DNA from: Typhlomys cinereus
Taxonomy: Eukaryota > Chordata > Mammalia > Rodentia > Platacanthomyidae
Direction: 5' to 3'
NCBI GenBank assembly: GCA_023101885.1
Contig: JALPQD010000248.1
Location: 1,637,423-1,701,422 of the forward strand
DNA: 64,000 nucleotides
Shown here: in pieces, positions 11,930-23,394 of the stretch
Position numbering within the stretch: position 1 is the first letter of the stretch
Layout: each line of letters begins with the position of its first letter
Notes under the pieces: generated by a model
The model's input: the letters and a program-made list of their open reading frames with translations, nothing else
Told to the model about the DNA's origin: nothing
Database searches by the model: none
Position numbers and translations under genes: made by a program

Positions 11930-12110
11930 TTCATTTGCTCACAACCAAACAGTTTAGGGGGTTTTTATTCTTGCTTATGATTTTGGTTACAGTTCATAGT
12001 CCAGCTTGGTAGCAGTGTTCATACAAACACCAGAAACCAAGGGTAATAGTCACATCATCCCCACAGGAATTGATTTATCTGAGAGCAGAAATCTCTTTAC
12101 TTGCAAGACC
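11930..12110 (-). mobile_element. MaLR LTR fragment (3' half)
   Basis: The reverse strand reads 'caagctggactatgaactgt' followed by an AATAAA signal. That matches the 3' half of the LTR family at 21621 and 10423. The 5' half is not recognisable. Confidence 0.65.
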
Positions 12111-12640
12111 ATGAGTCTGCCACATAGTCTTAAGTAAGACAAAGAAAATTAAAAAAAGGAATTAAGGATGGATGTTTTCTTATTTATATTTTATAAAATT
12201 AACCATGTAGCACTTTTGAAGAAATTTGTCCACAGAATAAGATATTGGGTCTAATGAATTATCTTAACAAACTACATAGTATACAAAATCACCTAGTGTT
12301 TTTCTATATCATAGCAGAGGTAAAACAAAACATTGTTTATTTTAATTAAAGATAAATAAATAATTCATCTTGGCAAGGAAAATATGGAGACAAAAGCATA
12401 TATAGCTATAAAAGTAGAAGTATGAGGCAGCCAATAACCTAGTCATGGGGAAAGACGGATATGAATACTGATGTTCAACTCACTTTTTACTGAGGTCTGG
12501 GACTCAGTGAAAGGTGAGACACTCAGGTTTAACCCCAACCTTTCAAATCCCCTACAATGAGAGTCAAGACTTCTTAGATATCTGAAATTTCTATAACACA
12601 ATTTCTTCAAAAACTTGCAAGGCATTCTCAAGAGTGATAT
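12111..12640. other. Unassigned DNA
   Basis: No gene recognised. A 91-codon reverse frame at 12443-12718 covers part of it but has no motif, and it overlaps the L1 remnant that follows, so I do not accept it. Confidence 0.35.
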
Positions 12641-12860
12641 TATTACAGAGTAGAAGAGAATGTCCAAACTATACAGCATAGAAGAGAACGTCCAAAGTAT
12701 GCAGCATAATTTCACCACAGAAATTATAACCTTGACAAAGGACCAAACAGAAATTCTAGAAATTAAATTAAAAATTAATCAAATTAACACATCAGAAAGC
12801 ATCACCAATAGGCAAGACCATGAAGAAGAATGAATCTCAGGAACTCCGGGATGGTGGAAA
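12641..12860 (+). mobile_element. Ancient L1/HAL1 ORF1 fragment
   Basis: Contains 'ccaaacagaaattctagaaa', 'cagaaagcatcaccaatagg' and 'gaagaatgaatctcaggaac' in the order seen in old mammalian L1 or HAL1 ORF1 coiled-coil sequence. No open frame survives. Confidence 0.6.
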
Positions 12861-13749
12861 AGTTAAGAGAATAACACATTTTCACAGGTAGGAAAAAGTA
12901 GGGCTCATGGAATCAATTTTAAAATCATATTATACTTTGGGTAATTATTCACTAATTTTTTTTCTGTGAAAGATTCTTTACCTGGGAGCCCTTTCACCTT
13001 GGGTGGATGTGATTTAGTCTTAAGAAGCTGAACATTCTCTGAAAGGACTTGGAAACCCCATTTACCTGATTATCTCTGAGTTCTGGCCGTTTTAGTTTCA
13101 TTGCACTAGCTCTCTTATACCTCAACCTGAGGATAATGCAGGGGACAGAAAGTTGTTTTATTTTCTCCACAGCACATCAGTATTTTTAGTCTCACTCTTG
13201 GTAATAATACTCTTTTGTTTGTCCTGCTTTGGTCTAAGTTCCATGTTTGTTTTCCAACAGTCAGAGGATTTCTCTTGGATTCCAAGAATTGTATCGGTGA
13301 GAAATAAAGTCCTACAGAACATTGATGTTGCTTTGTGTCTGGTGTGGCTCACGTGAACTCAGGTCTGCTTGATAATAGCTTACATTACAAAGGTGGGGAT
13401 AGTAATGGCTTTAACGGGTTGAACCCCTGGGTTTGGTGGACACCAATGATTCAATTGAGGCACAAACTTGCCTGTCATGCTTTTGAGAACACTCAGAGGA
13501 GACATAGAAAGACAAACATGATATATTCTCTTTTATATGTGGATGTTAGCATTGAGTCTCTGACTAATGTAATTGATTTGAAATTCTTGTAACAGCCACA
13601 AAACTTAAAAGTGACAGATGAGTAGAAGGAGAGGGAGAGTTAGAACTAAGACATTAAAAAAGGAAATTGTGGCTACCACTGGAATCAGTGTGACAGGGGA
13701 ATAATGAACGGAAATTCTTGGGATGGGATGAATGTATGGTGTTTGGGAA
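12861..13749. other. Mostly unassigned, with a small L1-like patch
   Basis: No gene supported. Positions 13495-13590 ('gaaagacaaacatgatatat', then tatgtggatg) resemble the extreme 3' end of ancient L1 ORF2 on the plus strand. Two overlapping 64-67 codon frames on opposite strands near 13153-13356 have no recognisable domain. Confidence 0.35.
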
Positions 13750-15115
13750 TGAATAAGTAACATAAAATAATAGAAGTGTTGAATGCAACCAGATAGAAAC
13801 TGCTTACATTATTAATATTTCAGAAAACATTTCAATTTTAATAAAAGGAAAAATGATGGACATTCCCTATACAAGGAAAATAAAAAATGCCACATAATGT
13901 TCCAACCAGAACCCAGAAACAACTAAACAATACTAGAAGCAACAGGTATGTAATACCTCCCGATAAGAAGCTGCTCTGAGAGGTCTCAAAGGCCTCCCAA
14001 ATAATGTAAGTTTTTTCCACTGTCCTTGGCCTCTCTTCCCCAAAACTGAGAGTAAGACTTTGTTACTGAAAACAAAATGCACATGCATAACAAAGACTCC
14101 AGCTGAAAATGGTGTGGAATGTTACTCCTCGATGGATAGATTTCCTAATACCAGAAAGTACTGTATAATCTATTGGGGGATAAAAGCAACCAGAAGTCTC
14201 ATCCACCTGTGAAATTTTCAGGCTGCAGTAACAATCACTCTGGGAAGAGATGATCATAGTGTAATAGTTGCATGAATGGCAAGGGGGCAGTCAACAGCTT
14301 TCTAACCAGACGTACGGCCCAAGGCCTTTTCAAAAAGGATCATATTCCTACAATTGTATATTATAAAAAGAAATATAAGAGGAGGGGAACAAACGTTTCA
14401 GGGAAAGTGCAAGCTATGAAAGTTTAGCTGAAAATACAGTATTAAAAATGTTATTATACCCAGAGAGTGGAGGAGTACTCAGCACGCAATATGGAAAATT
14501 TCTGTTGCAAAGGAAGATGGTTATCACAGAAAATCACAGCTGGAAAAAATGCAGATGATAAGTGACTTGTCCCTAACATTGGTCATCCCTCTCTCACCCC
14601 AAGGCTCAGGGACCATTGCAGAAGAGTCAGCAGTAAGATTATAAGAATGTTAAATGCAAAAGAGATATAGTCATACACTTTCTTTGGCCATCACAAGGCT
14701 GGTATATTTATTAATTCACTACACCTATGTATATCCCTATAAGATCTGCTTGGAAATTGTTCTAGCAATATTTTATCATAGAAGGAAAAAGAACTCAAGA
14801 GACACCACATCTCCCTGAAAACCTGATGAGGGTTAATATTGGTTGGAGGACATATACGATGCTTTCCTTAGTGGTATATCCAATGACATAAGATTCATGC
14901 TCAACCAAGTATTCAAGCAAGTGACATCAAATGCAAGCCAGATGAAACTCAATGTGAACAGACTGCAAAATAGGAAGGAGTCTTGCATGGGAGAAGAAGA
15001 GCTGTAATGGTGAGAGGAAAGGGAATGGGATTGGAAGTTAAGGCTGTGAAAATATAATTATAAGTCAATATATTCATGTATGAAAAACAAAAACGATAAA
15101 AATAAAGTTTCATTT
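13750..15115 (+). mobile_element. Probable old L1 3' UTR
   Basis: Positions 14590-14680 read 'accccaaggctcagggacca' ... 'cagcagtaagattataagaa', collinear with the 3' UTR of the younger L1s here ('ctgaagctcagggacatttg' ... 'ggcggtaagattgtaagagc'). The stretch ends with an A-rich tail near 15110. Divergence is high and the left limit is uncertain. Confidence 0.45.
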
Positions 15116-15200
15116 TTGAAAGTATCAGGGAAGGAAGGAGAAGAGAGAAAGAGAGGGGGAGAGAAAAAAACAGAGACAGAGAGACAGAGAGAGAGAACAT
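15116..15200. repeat. GA-rich low-complexity tract
   Basis: Interrupted GA/GGA repeat (gagagaaagagagggggaga). Probably part of, or expanded next to, the preceding L1 3' end. Confidence 0.8.
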
Positions 15201-15404
15201 GTATGTCACACCCCATGTGTGTGGGTACAACTTTCAGAAGACAGTTCTTCCACCACGTGAACCATAACTACCTTTCCCCAAAATGAGAGAATTGTCTTTG
15301 AGATGACATAAGGATCACTCATAAAGTCCATCAGCTCCCACCCCCTTCAAGTTATAGTAAGAACAATCAGGGATGAGGTAAGCAAGATGTTGTACCAAAA
15401 AGGT

Positions 15405-15682
15405 CTTTAACAACTTATAGTGTTCCTATACTAAAGGGGAACACAAAAAAGAGCTCTAGGCAATGCTACTGGTCCTTACACCTCATCAGAAGAGGAGGAC
15501 CCAGAAGAAAGTTTGACATACACAAAGGATGCTCAATAATAGGGGGGAAGGGGGCACTGGGAGAAAGGAAGGGGGGAAAGTAAGGGGAAAAGGGGGGAGG
15601 GAGCAAGGGGATCCAGGAAGGGGTGGAAGGAGGGAGGGGAATAGGGAACCTATCTAGTTTGTATGAGTGGAAAAAAAAAGAT
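15405..15682 (+). mobile_element. L1 3'-end fragment
   Basis: Starts at 'tatagtgttcctatactaaa' of the L1 3' UTR, crosses the G-rich tract (15540-15650) and ends 'tagtttgtatgagtgg' plus poly(A). It belongs to the same subgroup as 21180-21385 and 62736-63315 (they share 'actgggagaaagg'). Possible imperfect TSD: aaaaaggtct at the left and aaaaagatct at the right. Confidence 0.85.
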
Positions 15683-16457
15683 CTGAAATCTCTTTCCACC
15701 AAGCCTGTTTTTGTGACATTTCTGAACACTTCTTTGGTCTTGCTGCTGCAGGTACATACCATCCAATGCCTAGTGTCCTCAGGTGGTAGCAGGATCTACC
15801 TTCATTTCACTTTTAGTTTTTAAATTTCAGTTTTTCATCCTTTACAGTATCAAACTGATACTATCATGTTGGCATATAGGTGTCTTTAACTGCTGAGACA
15901 CCTCAATTGCCCCTATTTTTGTTATCTTCATGTCACAACTTTTGTCCACTAGTACACAGTTGAGCTTAATTTTTCATTGAAAAATATTTTAATTATGTTA
16001 TTTCAACTTATTCAGTTCCTTTCATAATATTTTGCACCAATTTCTTATTGCAATTTCTGTTTTCATCATATGTAGCTTATCAGAATCAATTTCAAGTTCA
16101 TGCTCACTTAGCTTTAGTGATAGAAATATTATTCTATGCATGTTTTTACTCTTCAGATTTTTGGTGACATTATCACAATATTATTGCTTCTAATTTTTCA
16201 CATAATTATCTTTATAATTAAAAGCTCATTAAAGTTTATGTCCTTTAATATACATTCAGAAGAAAAAGTTAAATTTCTATTTACAAAGATTTTTCCTCCC
16301 AAAGGGATAAGTACTCGCTTATTCTGGAGCCACTATGAGTGACTATAGCCCAGGAACATAGATTCAGTTTCCTCCATGTGTTCCACAGATTCTACATGTT
16401 CCACAGATAGATCTTTTGAAATTTTTATAATACCAGAGAAAGAAAACCATAAATAAG
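15683..16457. other. Unassigned AT-rich DNA
   Basis: No gene or repeat recognised apart from the left TSD copy (ataag, 16453-16457) of the next LTR. A 68-codon frame at 16136-16342 is hydrophobic at its start but has no initiation context or relatives that I know. Confidence 0.35.
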
Positions 16458-16776
16458 TGTCAGGTTTGAAATGTTAGTTGTCCCCCACAGGCTCATGTGT
16501 TTGAATCTTTGTTTGGGAAGTCATGTCACCTATGGGAGGTAGAATCTTGCTGGATGGAGGTAGTGACAGGGGATGAGATTTGAATCTACTCTAGAGCTTG
16601 TAGCAGCAGCTCTCAGTCTCCAAGATGCCTGCAGTGACTTACCCACCTCTAGCTTTGTCCACCTTAAAGGACTGTATCACCCCTCTGGAACTTCAAGTTA
16701 AATGTATCTCCATTTCTCCCTTAGGTTGTTTAAGACTCAATGGTATCTCACTGTAACACAAAGAGTAAACAGTACA
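16458..16776 (+). mobile_element. MaLR solo LTR (ORR1/MLT1-like) with 5-bp TSD
   Basis: 319 bp, starting tgtcaggtttgaaatg and ending aaacagtaca. The core 'ctcatgtgtttgaatctttg' and a run-in to 'cactgtaacacaaagagtaa' are typical of mammalian MaLR LTRs. The TSD ataag is exact at 16453-16457 and 16777-16781. It is a different LTR subfamily from the 21621 group. Confidence 0.85.
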
Positions 16777-17006
16777 ATAAGGATATCTTTAAAATACATT
16801 GGCGAAAACATCACATATGTGGGTTACAGTAGAGTTGGGAGAGCTCTATTATGGGCCTTAACTTAAGAACATTCTGACATTCTTAGATTTTGGTTATTGG
16901 GAGGTATCAATCTACTAAGGTGGTACATCTGAAAAAGATTCACCTGATAGTTATAAACTTTAGGGCAGACATAGAGGAAGGGCAAGTGATGCATATGAAA
17001 GGGGGG

Positions 17007-17085
17007 TGTCAAGGTTATGTACAGGTATCAACTTGATGGTTGAGGGTTTGAGCTCTGGGCACATTTGTAGAGAATTAGTAGTATT
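17007..17085 (+). mobile_element. MaLR LTR 5'-end fragment
   Basis: 'tgtcaaggttatgtacaggt', 'tatcaacttgatggttgagg' and 'gagctctgggcacatttgta' match the first 75 bases of the LTR family at 21621 and 10423. Similarity stops abruptly near 17085. Confidence 0.75.
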
Positions 17086-18060
17086 TTATTTGAATTATTT
17101 GAAATTACAGGTGATCTTTTAAAAATTTTCCTCTGCTACCCTACCTCACCCCCTTCTCCTATTAAAAATCTTTTTCCTTACAAATTTTCCACCAAATAAG
17201 AAGACTTTTTGTGTATGTGAGACTCCAATGTTTCCACTAAATCAGCACTTCCATGTGCCTGGGCAGCAGGCTTTGCTGGAATTGCAGGAAGCAAGACCAT
17301 ATTTTTCAGAGAGCAAAGCATGAAATAAAGCACAGGCTTCTGTCTTAAAATTTGGTTTTGATCTTACTAAAGTGAGATTCTACTTTAACTAGGAAACAAA
17401 GACTTTATATGTAAGTCAGGAAAAAATATGGAGAGTCTGTACATGCCAGAGCATTCTTCACATTGGGGTAGGTTTATGGGGCCCATATATCATTTTTAAG
17501 AGCACATATCTCTGTGGATGTGATATTCAAGTATAATCCATCTTCACAGCAGCCTTGCTGGCTAGGGTACTGTTCCCACCATCATAACACATCTTCAAGA
17601 GAAAGAGTTAGCATCAAGATTGTATTCATATATTGAGCTTTAGTACTTGATTGGAAAAAGAAAGAACTCACTGCTTTAGTGGTAGGCTCAGGTTTAATGT
17701 GAATTTCTGTGCAAGTTCTTGTGCCAATGAGATTTAGTTTATTGTCAACCTACATTGTCAAAATATTGCCTCCAATAATATTATCTTAATTTAGGCAACA
17801 TAATTTGGAGGATGATAATGTACTCTAGGATTGGGTAATGCAGGGCAATAAACAGAGGACTTTACCATGGAACTTTTCGTGTACCTGTGAATCCTGGCAC
17901 TAGTCCAATTCTATAGTTAATTGCCTGGCTGAGATGAAAGTAAAAACAACTATGACCTCAGAAAAATAATCATATAACTTAAACAAAATCTCATTATTGC
18001 AATTGAAGAAATATCTAATAATCAAATGTCTGGAGACTATTACATATCAACAAGCACATT
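17086..18060. other. Unassigned DNA
   Basis: About 1 kb with no gene or TE family that I can name. Confidence 0.4.
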
Positions 18061-18079
18061 AAGAAAATTATAGGCTGTG

Positions 18080-18376
18080 GGGGCTGGAGAGGTGGCTCAG
18101 GGGTTAAGCCTCTGCCTTGCAGGCAGAAGGTCCTGAGTTCGGATCCCAGATCCCACGTATAGACGCCAGGTGGAAGCGGGGGCGGCCTGCGCTTCTGGTC
18201 CTGGTAGGGCGGAGCCTGTGAATCCCGGGGCAGAAGGAAGTGGAGGCATCCATGGTGGTTCGTGATTCGTCCGTGGTTCTACACACACACATACACACAT
18301 GCGCGCGCACATACATACGCACACACACACAATTGAATAAATAATAAAAAAAATTAAAAAAAAAGTAGAAAAAAAA
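18080..18376 (+). mobile_element. CA-tailed tRNA-derived SINE (B2-type), perfect 19-bp TSD
   Basis: The head ggctggagaggtggctcagg (A box) and ggtcctgagttcggatccc (B box) form a split pol III promoter like that of B2. A GC-rich body follows (gcgggggcggcctgcgcttc), then a CA/CG-repeat and 'gaataaataataaaa' tail. The exact TSD aagaaaattataggctgtg is at 18061-18079 and 18377-18395. Close copies lie at 20320 and 41740. SINEs like this use L1 proteins for insertion. Confidence 0.93.
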
Positions 18377-18392
18377 AAGAAAATTATAGGCT

Positions 18393-18800
18393 GTGTTAGA
18401 TTCATCTTTCTGCTGCTGAATTAATGTAAGTTTAAAAAACAACGTAGGGGTCAAAGGGTTTATTCCAGCATATGTTTCTTGCTTACAACCATCACCATGT
18501 CAGAAGAGTTCATGCCAACATTAAATACTGAAGGAACTAGCCACACTATATTCACAGAAGGAGATAGTGACATATTTCTTCATTTGCCAGCATGATTATG
18601 CCAAAATACTGAACCAACTCTCTCCATCTTACCTACCTACTCAGGGAATTAGCCCATGAACTGTGGTTTGGGTCTGTAAATATCAATTAAAGTTTCCTAC
18701 AGGATTGCTCCAGTCTTGCCTTAGCAAAACAATCTTCACGGACATGCCCAGAACTTATTAAGAAAGATGAAGTGCTCAGGCATTTGCTTCAGATATGTCA
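18393..18800 (-). mobile_element. MaLR LTR (middle-aged)
   Basis: On the reverse strand: 'gttggttcagtattttggc', then 'tgttggcatgaactcttctg', 'acatggtgatggttgtaagc' and an AATAAA-type signal. This is collinear with the old MaLR LTRs at 24656 and 37312. Its 3' end, near 18393, is adjacent to the SINE TSD. Confidence 0.65.
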
Positions 18801-19650
18801 GCCAGAGTCATCTCTGACTCTGCCTCACATCTTCATGCCTTTCCTTGCCTATCCTCCCTCTGAGTCTCATTCTAGAACTTGATTGCAGCCATGCTCATGG
18901 CCCAAAACAATTCAGATTTCATTCCCCCATCTGAGCTAATCATTAAATAACCCAAGAATTCACTAACTAGATACCACAAAAGCCTAAGGCTGCTATCCAT
19001 ATTTATCCAGCTAAGGATCTTGAATCTTTACAACTCCAGAAGGACTATTTTAGCATCTGATCAAATCATAAGATAAGTAACACATTTTTATTTTGCATCA
19101 TTCCCAAAATGACTGTTACACCTGTTTAAGTCCTCCATACATTGCACCCTTACCCCATCAACCAATTCCCACTCTTAGTCCTTTACACTTGAATGCTTCT
19201 AATAAACCCCCTAAACTAATTTTAACTGCATACACCTAGCTATTATATCTCCCCTATAATATCCTATTAAAACTCTTCTGATACTTTAGCCAAACCTGAC
19301 TCATCAAATATGACTCCCAATTTTAAACTTTTTAACTAAAACTTGTGCATGAACACTTTCTCCCTAAATTGGTGTTAGACTTACATACCATAAGTGCATT
19401 GCAGCTACCACACCCACAAAACACCACCAAGCAACCCTGGCCTAAACATTAAACAACATTATTTCATCCAAATCTAGGGAATTCCAACAACCATTAAAAT
19501 CAGGTACCCTGATCTAACTCAAGAAGAAACAAACACAAACATAACTCAAGATGCTGAAGCAACATCATAAAACTACAAATTATACCAATTATCAGGAAAA
19601 CATGTCTCTTGCAGAAAAACACCATGCCCTTATTAATAGATTAAAACCAA
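18801..19650 (+). other. Unassigned, possibly old L1 5' region
   Basis: AC-rich sequence leads without a break into the L1 ORF1 remnant at 19651. It has the A/C bias of L1 5' UTR and ORF1 start regions, but I cannot align it to the 5' UTRs at 40070 or 42105. Confidence 0.3.
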
Positions 19651-20050
19651 AATAACTTCTTGGATACCAGCTAGGAAAATAACAATGAAGATAATGTGTA
19701 TATTATTAATATGTTCAAGGAAATGCTAGAGAAACTTCAAAAGGAGTAAGAAATACTCCAAGAGGAAATGAATAGACGCATCAGCATGTATGAAGAGGAA
19801 AATAACAGGCAGCTAAATGAGATGAAAAATACAATCAAAGAAACAAAAATAAGCAGAGAACAAATGAAATAAATCACAAGCCAAAATTAAACTTGAGATA
19901 AAATCCAGGCTAACCGTAATCAAAACCTCAGTATAAAGAAAAAATCATCAGCAGAATCAATCACGCAGAAGATAGAATATAAGATCTGAAAGAGAAGCTA
20001 ACAGAGAAAGTTTGTGCCATTTAAAGATGAAAAACATTAAGAAAATATGA
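19651..20050 (+). pseudogene. Old L1 ORF1 remnant (coiled-coil part)
   Basis: Positions 19760-19870 read 'ggaaatgaatagacgcatca ... gaggaaaataacaggcagct', the counterpart of the ORF1 coiled-coil coding sequence at about 42670-42730 (gaggaaatgcgggaggaatt, aaccgcatcaatcg). ORF1p is an RNA-binding trimer that coats L1 RNA. Several stops are present. The sequence jumps directly to 3' UTR at about 20050, so the whole of ORF2 is missing through deletion. Confidence 0.65.
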
Positions 20051-20542
20051 CAAATTCAAAGATAAACCTCTGTAATACCTGCAGTAATTGCAAAGATTAT
20101 AAACAAGAGGGAAGGGGAAGGAGGGCACCATCAGAAAAAAAGGAGAGAGGGGATCATGCTACAGCAGAGAAAAGAGGCCACCATCAAGTATTTCAAGTAA
20201 GTAATGAGACATTTGGTTAAGCTCACAGATTTTCCTTCCTGGTCACTTGCAACTGATGGGGTTTGATCTCACCAGACACAAAGGGCATCGAGTCTGGCAG
20301 ATAGAAGGTAACCATCCTGGGCTGGAGAGGTAGCTCAGGGATTAAGCCTCTGCCTTGCAGGCGGAAGGTCCTGAGTTCGGATCCCAGATCCCACATATAG
20401 ACGCCAGGCACAAGCAGGGGTGGCCTGGGTTTCTGGTCCTGGTAGGGCGGAGCCTGTGAATCCCAGGGCAGAGTAAACAAGAAGGAGGTGGAGGTGGTCC
20501 ATGGTGGTTTCCGAATTCGTCCGTGGTTCTACACACACACAG

Positions 20543-20580
<38 letters not shown>

Positions 20581-21385
20581 CACACACACACATACATGCA
20601 TGCACGCACATACATACACACACATGCACAATTGAATAAATAATAAAAATAATAATAAAATTAAAAAAAGGTAACCATCCTGCAAATGGGAGACTGATCC
20701 CCCCCCAACTCACCACGGTCTCCTACTCTTATTCCATCTACCATTGAAATTACTCTTATAATAAGACTATATTTTAACAGCCTTTTATCTCTGGCTAGGA
20801 AGTGACATCCAATACTCATCAGGACAGAGCCAAGGGCAGTGCAGGAACAGCAAAGATAGAAGAAGAAAAAAAAGAATAACAAACCATAATTCAGAACATC
20901 AGAGACCTTACATTAATCACCCGGAACCAGGCCAGCCTAATCTGTCCCCATCCCAAGGCTCAGGGAAATTTGCAAAGAGGGTGTGATAAGATTGTAAGAG
21001 CCTAAAAATGGGGAGGAGCAACAATATGTAAGATACTTCACACACGTTAGGGGCGAAGTAATCATAATAAGACTTTGCATGACCTGTGCAATGACCAACA
21101 TGTCATTGAACCCCCAAAGTCTAGCATGGATCACAGGCACTAGGATCCTTAGAGGCAAGGGATTAACAGCCGCAATAGTATTCCTATACTAAAGGTAAAC
21201 ACAAAAAATAACTCTAGGCAATGCTACTGAATCCTTACACCTCATCAGAAAAGAAAGACCCTGAGGGAAGTTTGACATGCACACTAGCGGATGCTCCAGG
21301 AATGGGGGGAGGGGGCACCGTGAGAAAGGGAAGGAGGGGGAAAACGAAGGGGAAAAGGGGGGGAGGGAGCAAGGAGATAATGAGA
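20051..21385 (+). mobile_element. L1 3' UTR, interrupted by a SINE
   Basis: From 'ttcaaagataaacctctgta' to the G-rich tract at 21295-21370, the full-length L1 3' UTR is present. The usual final motif (gtttgtatgag) is missing. The CA-tailed SINE at 20320-20667 splits it. Antisense open frame 20937-21158 is the local copy of the recurrent frame discussed in findings. Confidence 0.85.
20320..20667 (+). mobile_element. CA-tailed tRNA-derived SINE, perfect 15-bp TSD
   Basis: Same family as 18080: A box 'ggctggagaggtagctcagg', B box 'ggtcctgagttcggatccc'. The CA tract is long (about 20531-20592) and ends 'gaataaataataaaa'. The exact TSD aaggtaaccatcctg is at 20305-20319 and 20668-20682. The host L1 3' UTR reads on without loss across the site, so the empty site can be reconstructed. 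Confidence 0.93.
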
Positions 21386-21620
21386 GATATTATCTTACAA
21401 ATTAATTGTAAAAGAATATATATTTTCTACTGCTATAAAGAATGTCAAATGGAGTTTTGTAAAATGAATGAAAGAAATGCTGAAATATGAAAACATGGGC
21501 AAATATATTTCTAACTCGTATGAATAAACAGTAGAAAAGTTCAGAATATTCTAATTCTGTGAACATTTGATATATAACATTCATAATTTATAATGAAGAA
21601 TTAAGCACAATAAATATATG

Positions 21621-22033
21621 TGTCATAGTTAAACACAGGTGTCAACTTGACTCTTGAGGGCTTGAGCTCTGGGCACAGGTGTAGAGAGTTGATGGTTGAG
21701 TTAAGCCCAGAGCAAACCTGAAGGAGATTGTCTGGCTGCTGGGGAAGACCCAGCCCACGGTGGGTGGGATTAGGCCCTGGATAAATCACAGAGAGCTGGT
21801 TGAGAGAGTGGCATCCTTCTGTATACTTGGCCAGACATGCTGGTCTGGCAAGTAAGGATTGTCCATCTCTCAGCCATTAAGGTGGCCAGTTCCCTCGGCC
21901 CTGTTGTTGGTGTGTGCTCTCCCGTCAAGCTGGACTATGAACTGTAATGGGACTATCGTAAGAAAGTAAACTCCTTGTTCCCTTAAGCTGTGTTCTGGTC
22001 ATTTATCAGCAACTATGCAGGCAGACTGCAACA
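21621..22033 (+). repeat. 5' LTR of young MaLR
   Basis: Starts tgtcatagtt, ends gactgcaaca. Shares all landmarks with the 3' LTR and with solo or old LTRs at 10423, 17007, 24656 and 37312. Confidence 0.95.
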
Positions 22034-22980
22034 CAATTTGGTACCGGGAGTGGGGGTGTTGCTGATAAATCTGACTGTGGATTTTGTGTCTTTGGAACGG
22101 TTTCGCTGGACAAAGTTGAAAATGCTTGAGAATTTTCACTTTGTGGATTTACAAATACCGTTCTTCAGCGTTTAGTGGGCCAATTGCTGAGAGACATTGT
22201 TTGGGCCCAATTTGTGATAAGGGAAACAAGGACTTTGGTAAAACTGAATATAAGGACGATGGACTGGTTTGCTTGACAGAGGAGAGCTGTGTTGGCAACC
22301 TTGTTTCTTGCCCTTTGCAAGTTTGGTTGCCTAGAAGAGAGGCTTTTCCAGCGTCAGCGCCTTGAAGTTGGTGCAGCTGTGGCTCCAGTGGACTAAGCTG
22401 CGTTTCAACTTGCTTCGGAATCTGGCAGCGTCCCTCAGGTGATACTGGTTTGGATGTACTACTGAAGGGTTCATGGAGAGCAGCAAAAGCTTGGCACCAA
22501 GAGGCAGGCGTAGAGTTCTGCAAGAGATGGTGAAGCTTAAAGCTGCAGAGGAGAACCCAGAGTTGTGTGTGAGATGCCAGAACTGTGGGACTGCTGCTGA
22601 GGACAACTGTGAGTGGAGATTCAGCCTGGTTCAGAGGAACCCTGCTCTTACAACTTTGAGCTGCAAACAGGGACTGAGAATGCCTCGAATCTTTGAGCCG
22701 CCTTGATTACATAATGAGCAGCAGAAGATGGACATTGAAGTACAGGATGCGGTGATTTGCTGGACTTTGATCTTTTAAATGTTTTCTTATTGTTTTAAGA
22801 TCCTTCTGTTTTAATGTTTTATCTGCTTTAAACTTTTAAAATATTGGAACTGAAGTTTTAATGAGAGAACATTTTAAATTTATCCATGGAATGTATTTAT
22901 ATTTTAACATCTGTGGGGACAAGGAAAGGTTACAGTTTAAAAGTGCTATTGTTTTTGTGTCAAGTTGACAAGGGGTGGAA
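22034..22980 (+). mobile_element. MaLR internal region, non-coding
   Basis: 947 bp between the LTRs with no conserved retroviral domain. A purine-rich stretch (aaggggtggaa, 22970-22980) immediately before the 3' LTR is the likely polypurine tract. An older, collinear version of this region lies at 25023-26633. Confidence 0.85.
22039..22056 (+). other. tRNA-Leu-type primer binding site
   Basis: tggtaccgggagtggggg begins six bases after the 5' LTR. It is complementary, with one or two mismatches, to the 3' end of a tRNA-Leu that ends in ...ctcctggtaCCA. ERVL elements use tRNA-Leu, so this supports the ERVL-MaLR call. Confidence 0.75.
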
Positions 22981-23394
22981 TGTCATAGTTAAACACAGGT
23001 GTCAACTTGACTCTTGAGGGCTTGAGCTCTGGGCACAGGTGTAGAGAGTTGATGGTTGAGTTAAGCCCAGAGCAAACCTGAAGGAGATTGTCTGGCTGCT
23101 GGGGAAGACCCAGCCCATGGTGGGTGGGATTAGGCCCTGGATAAATCACAGAGAGCTGGTTGAGAGAGTGGGCATCCTTCTGTATACTTGGCCAGACATG
23201 CTGGTCTGGCAAGTAAGGATTGTCCATCTCTCAGCCGTTATGGTGGCCAGTTCCCTCAGCCCTGGTGTTGGTGTGTGCTCTCCCATCAAGCTGGACTATG
23301 AACTGTAACCGGACTATCGTAAGAAAGTAAACTCCTTGTTCCCTTAAGCTGTGTTCTGGTCATTTATCAGCAACTATGCAGGCAGACTGCAACA
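22981..23394 (+). repeat. 3' LTR of young MaLR
   Basis: Differs from the 5' LTR at about nine positions (for example cccatgg for cccacgg and taaccgg for taatggg). It ends gcaaca and is followed by TSD atatg. Confidence 0.95.

Larger units (their letters stand above)
21621..23394 (+). mobile_element. Complete young ERVL-MaLR retrotransposon
   Basis: Two LTRs (413 and 414 bp) flank a 947-bp internal region. The 5-bp TSD atatg is exact at 21616-21620 and 23395-23399. By eye the LTRs differ at about eight substitutions and one indel, roughly 2%, so this is the youngest datable LTR insertion in the window. The internal region has no gag, pol or env similarity and only short chance frames (up to 124 codons, antisense), as expected for non-autonomous MaLR elements, which are thought to depend on ERVL proteins supplied in trans. 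Confidence 0.95.

Noticed and set aside
13153..13356. Overlapping 64-67 codon frames on both strands as a possible exon
   Set aside because: No recognisable domain, and the reciprocal openness on opposite strands suggests chance. I could not support splice sites.
18080..18160. tRNA gene suggested by A and B box sequences
   Set aside because: The boxes belong to a tRNA-derived SINE with a TSD and tail; no tRNA cloverleaf with an anticodon arm is apparent. Same for 20320, 23645 and 41740.
22149..22523. 124-codon antisense frame in the young MaLR interior
   Set aside because: No retroviral or cellular motif, and the overlapping frames on both strands suggest chance openness. MaLR interiors are normally non-coding.
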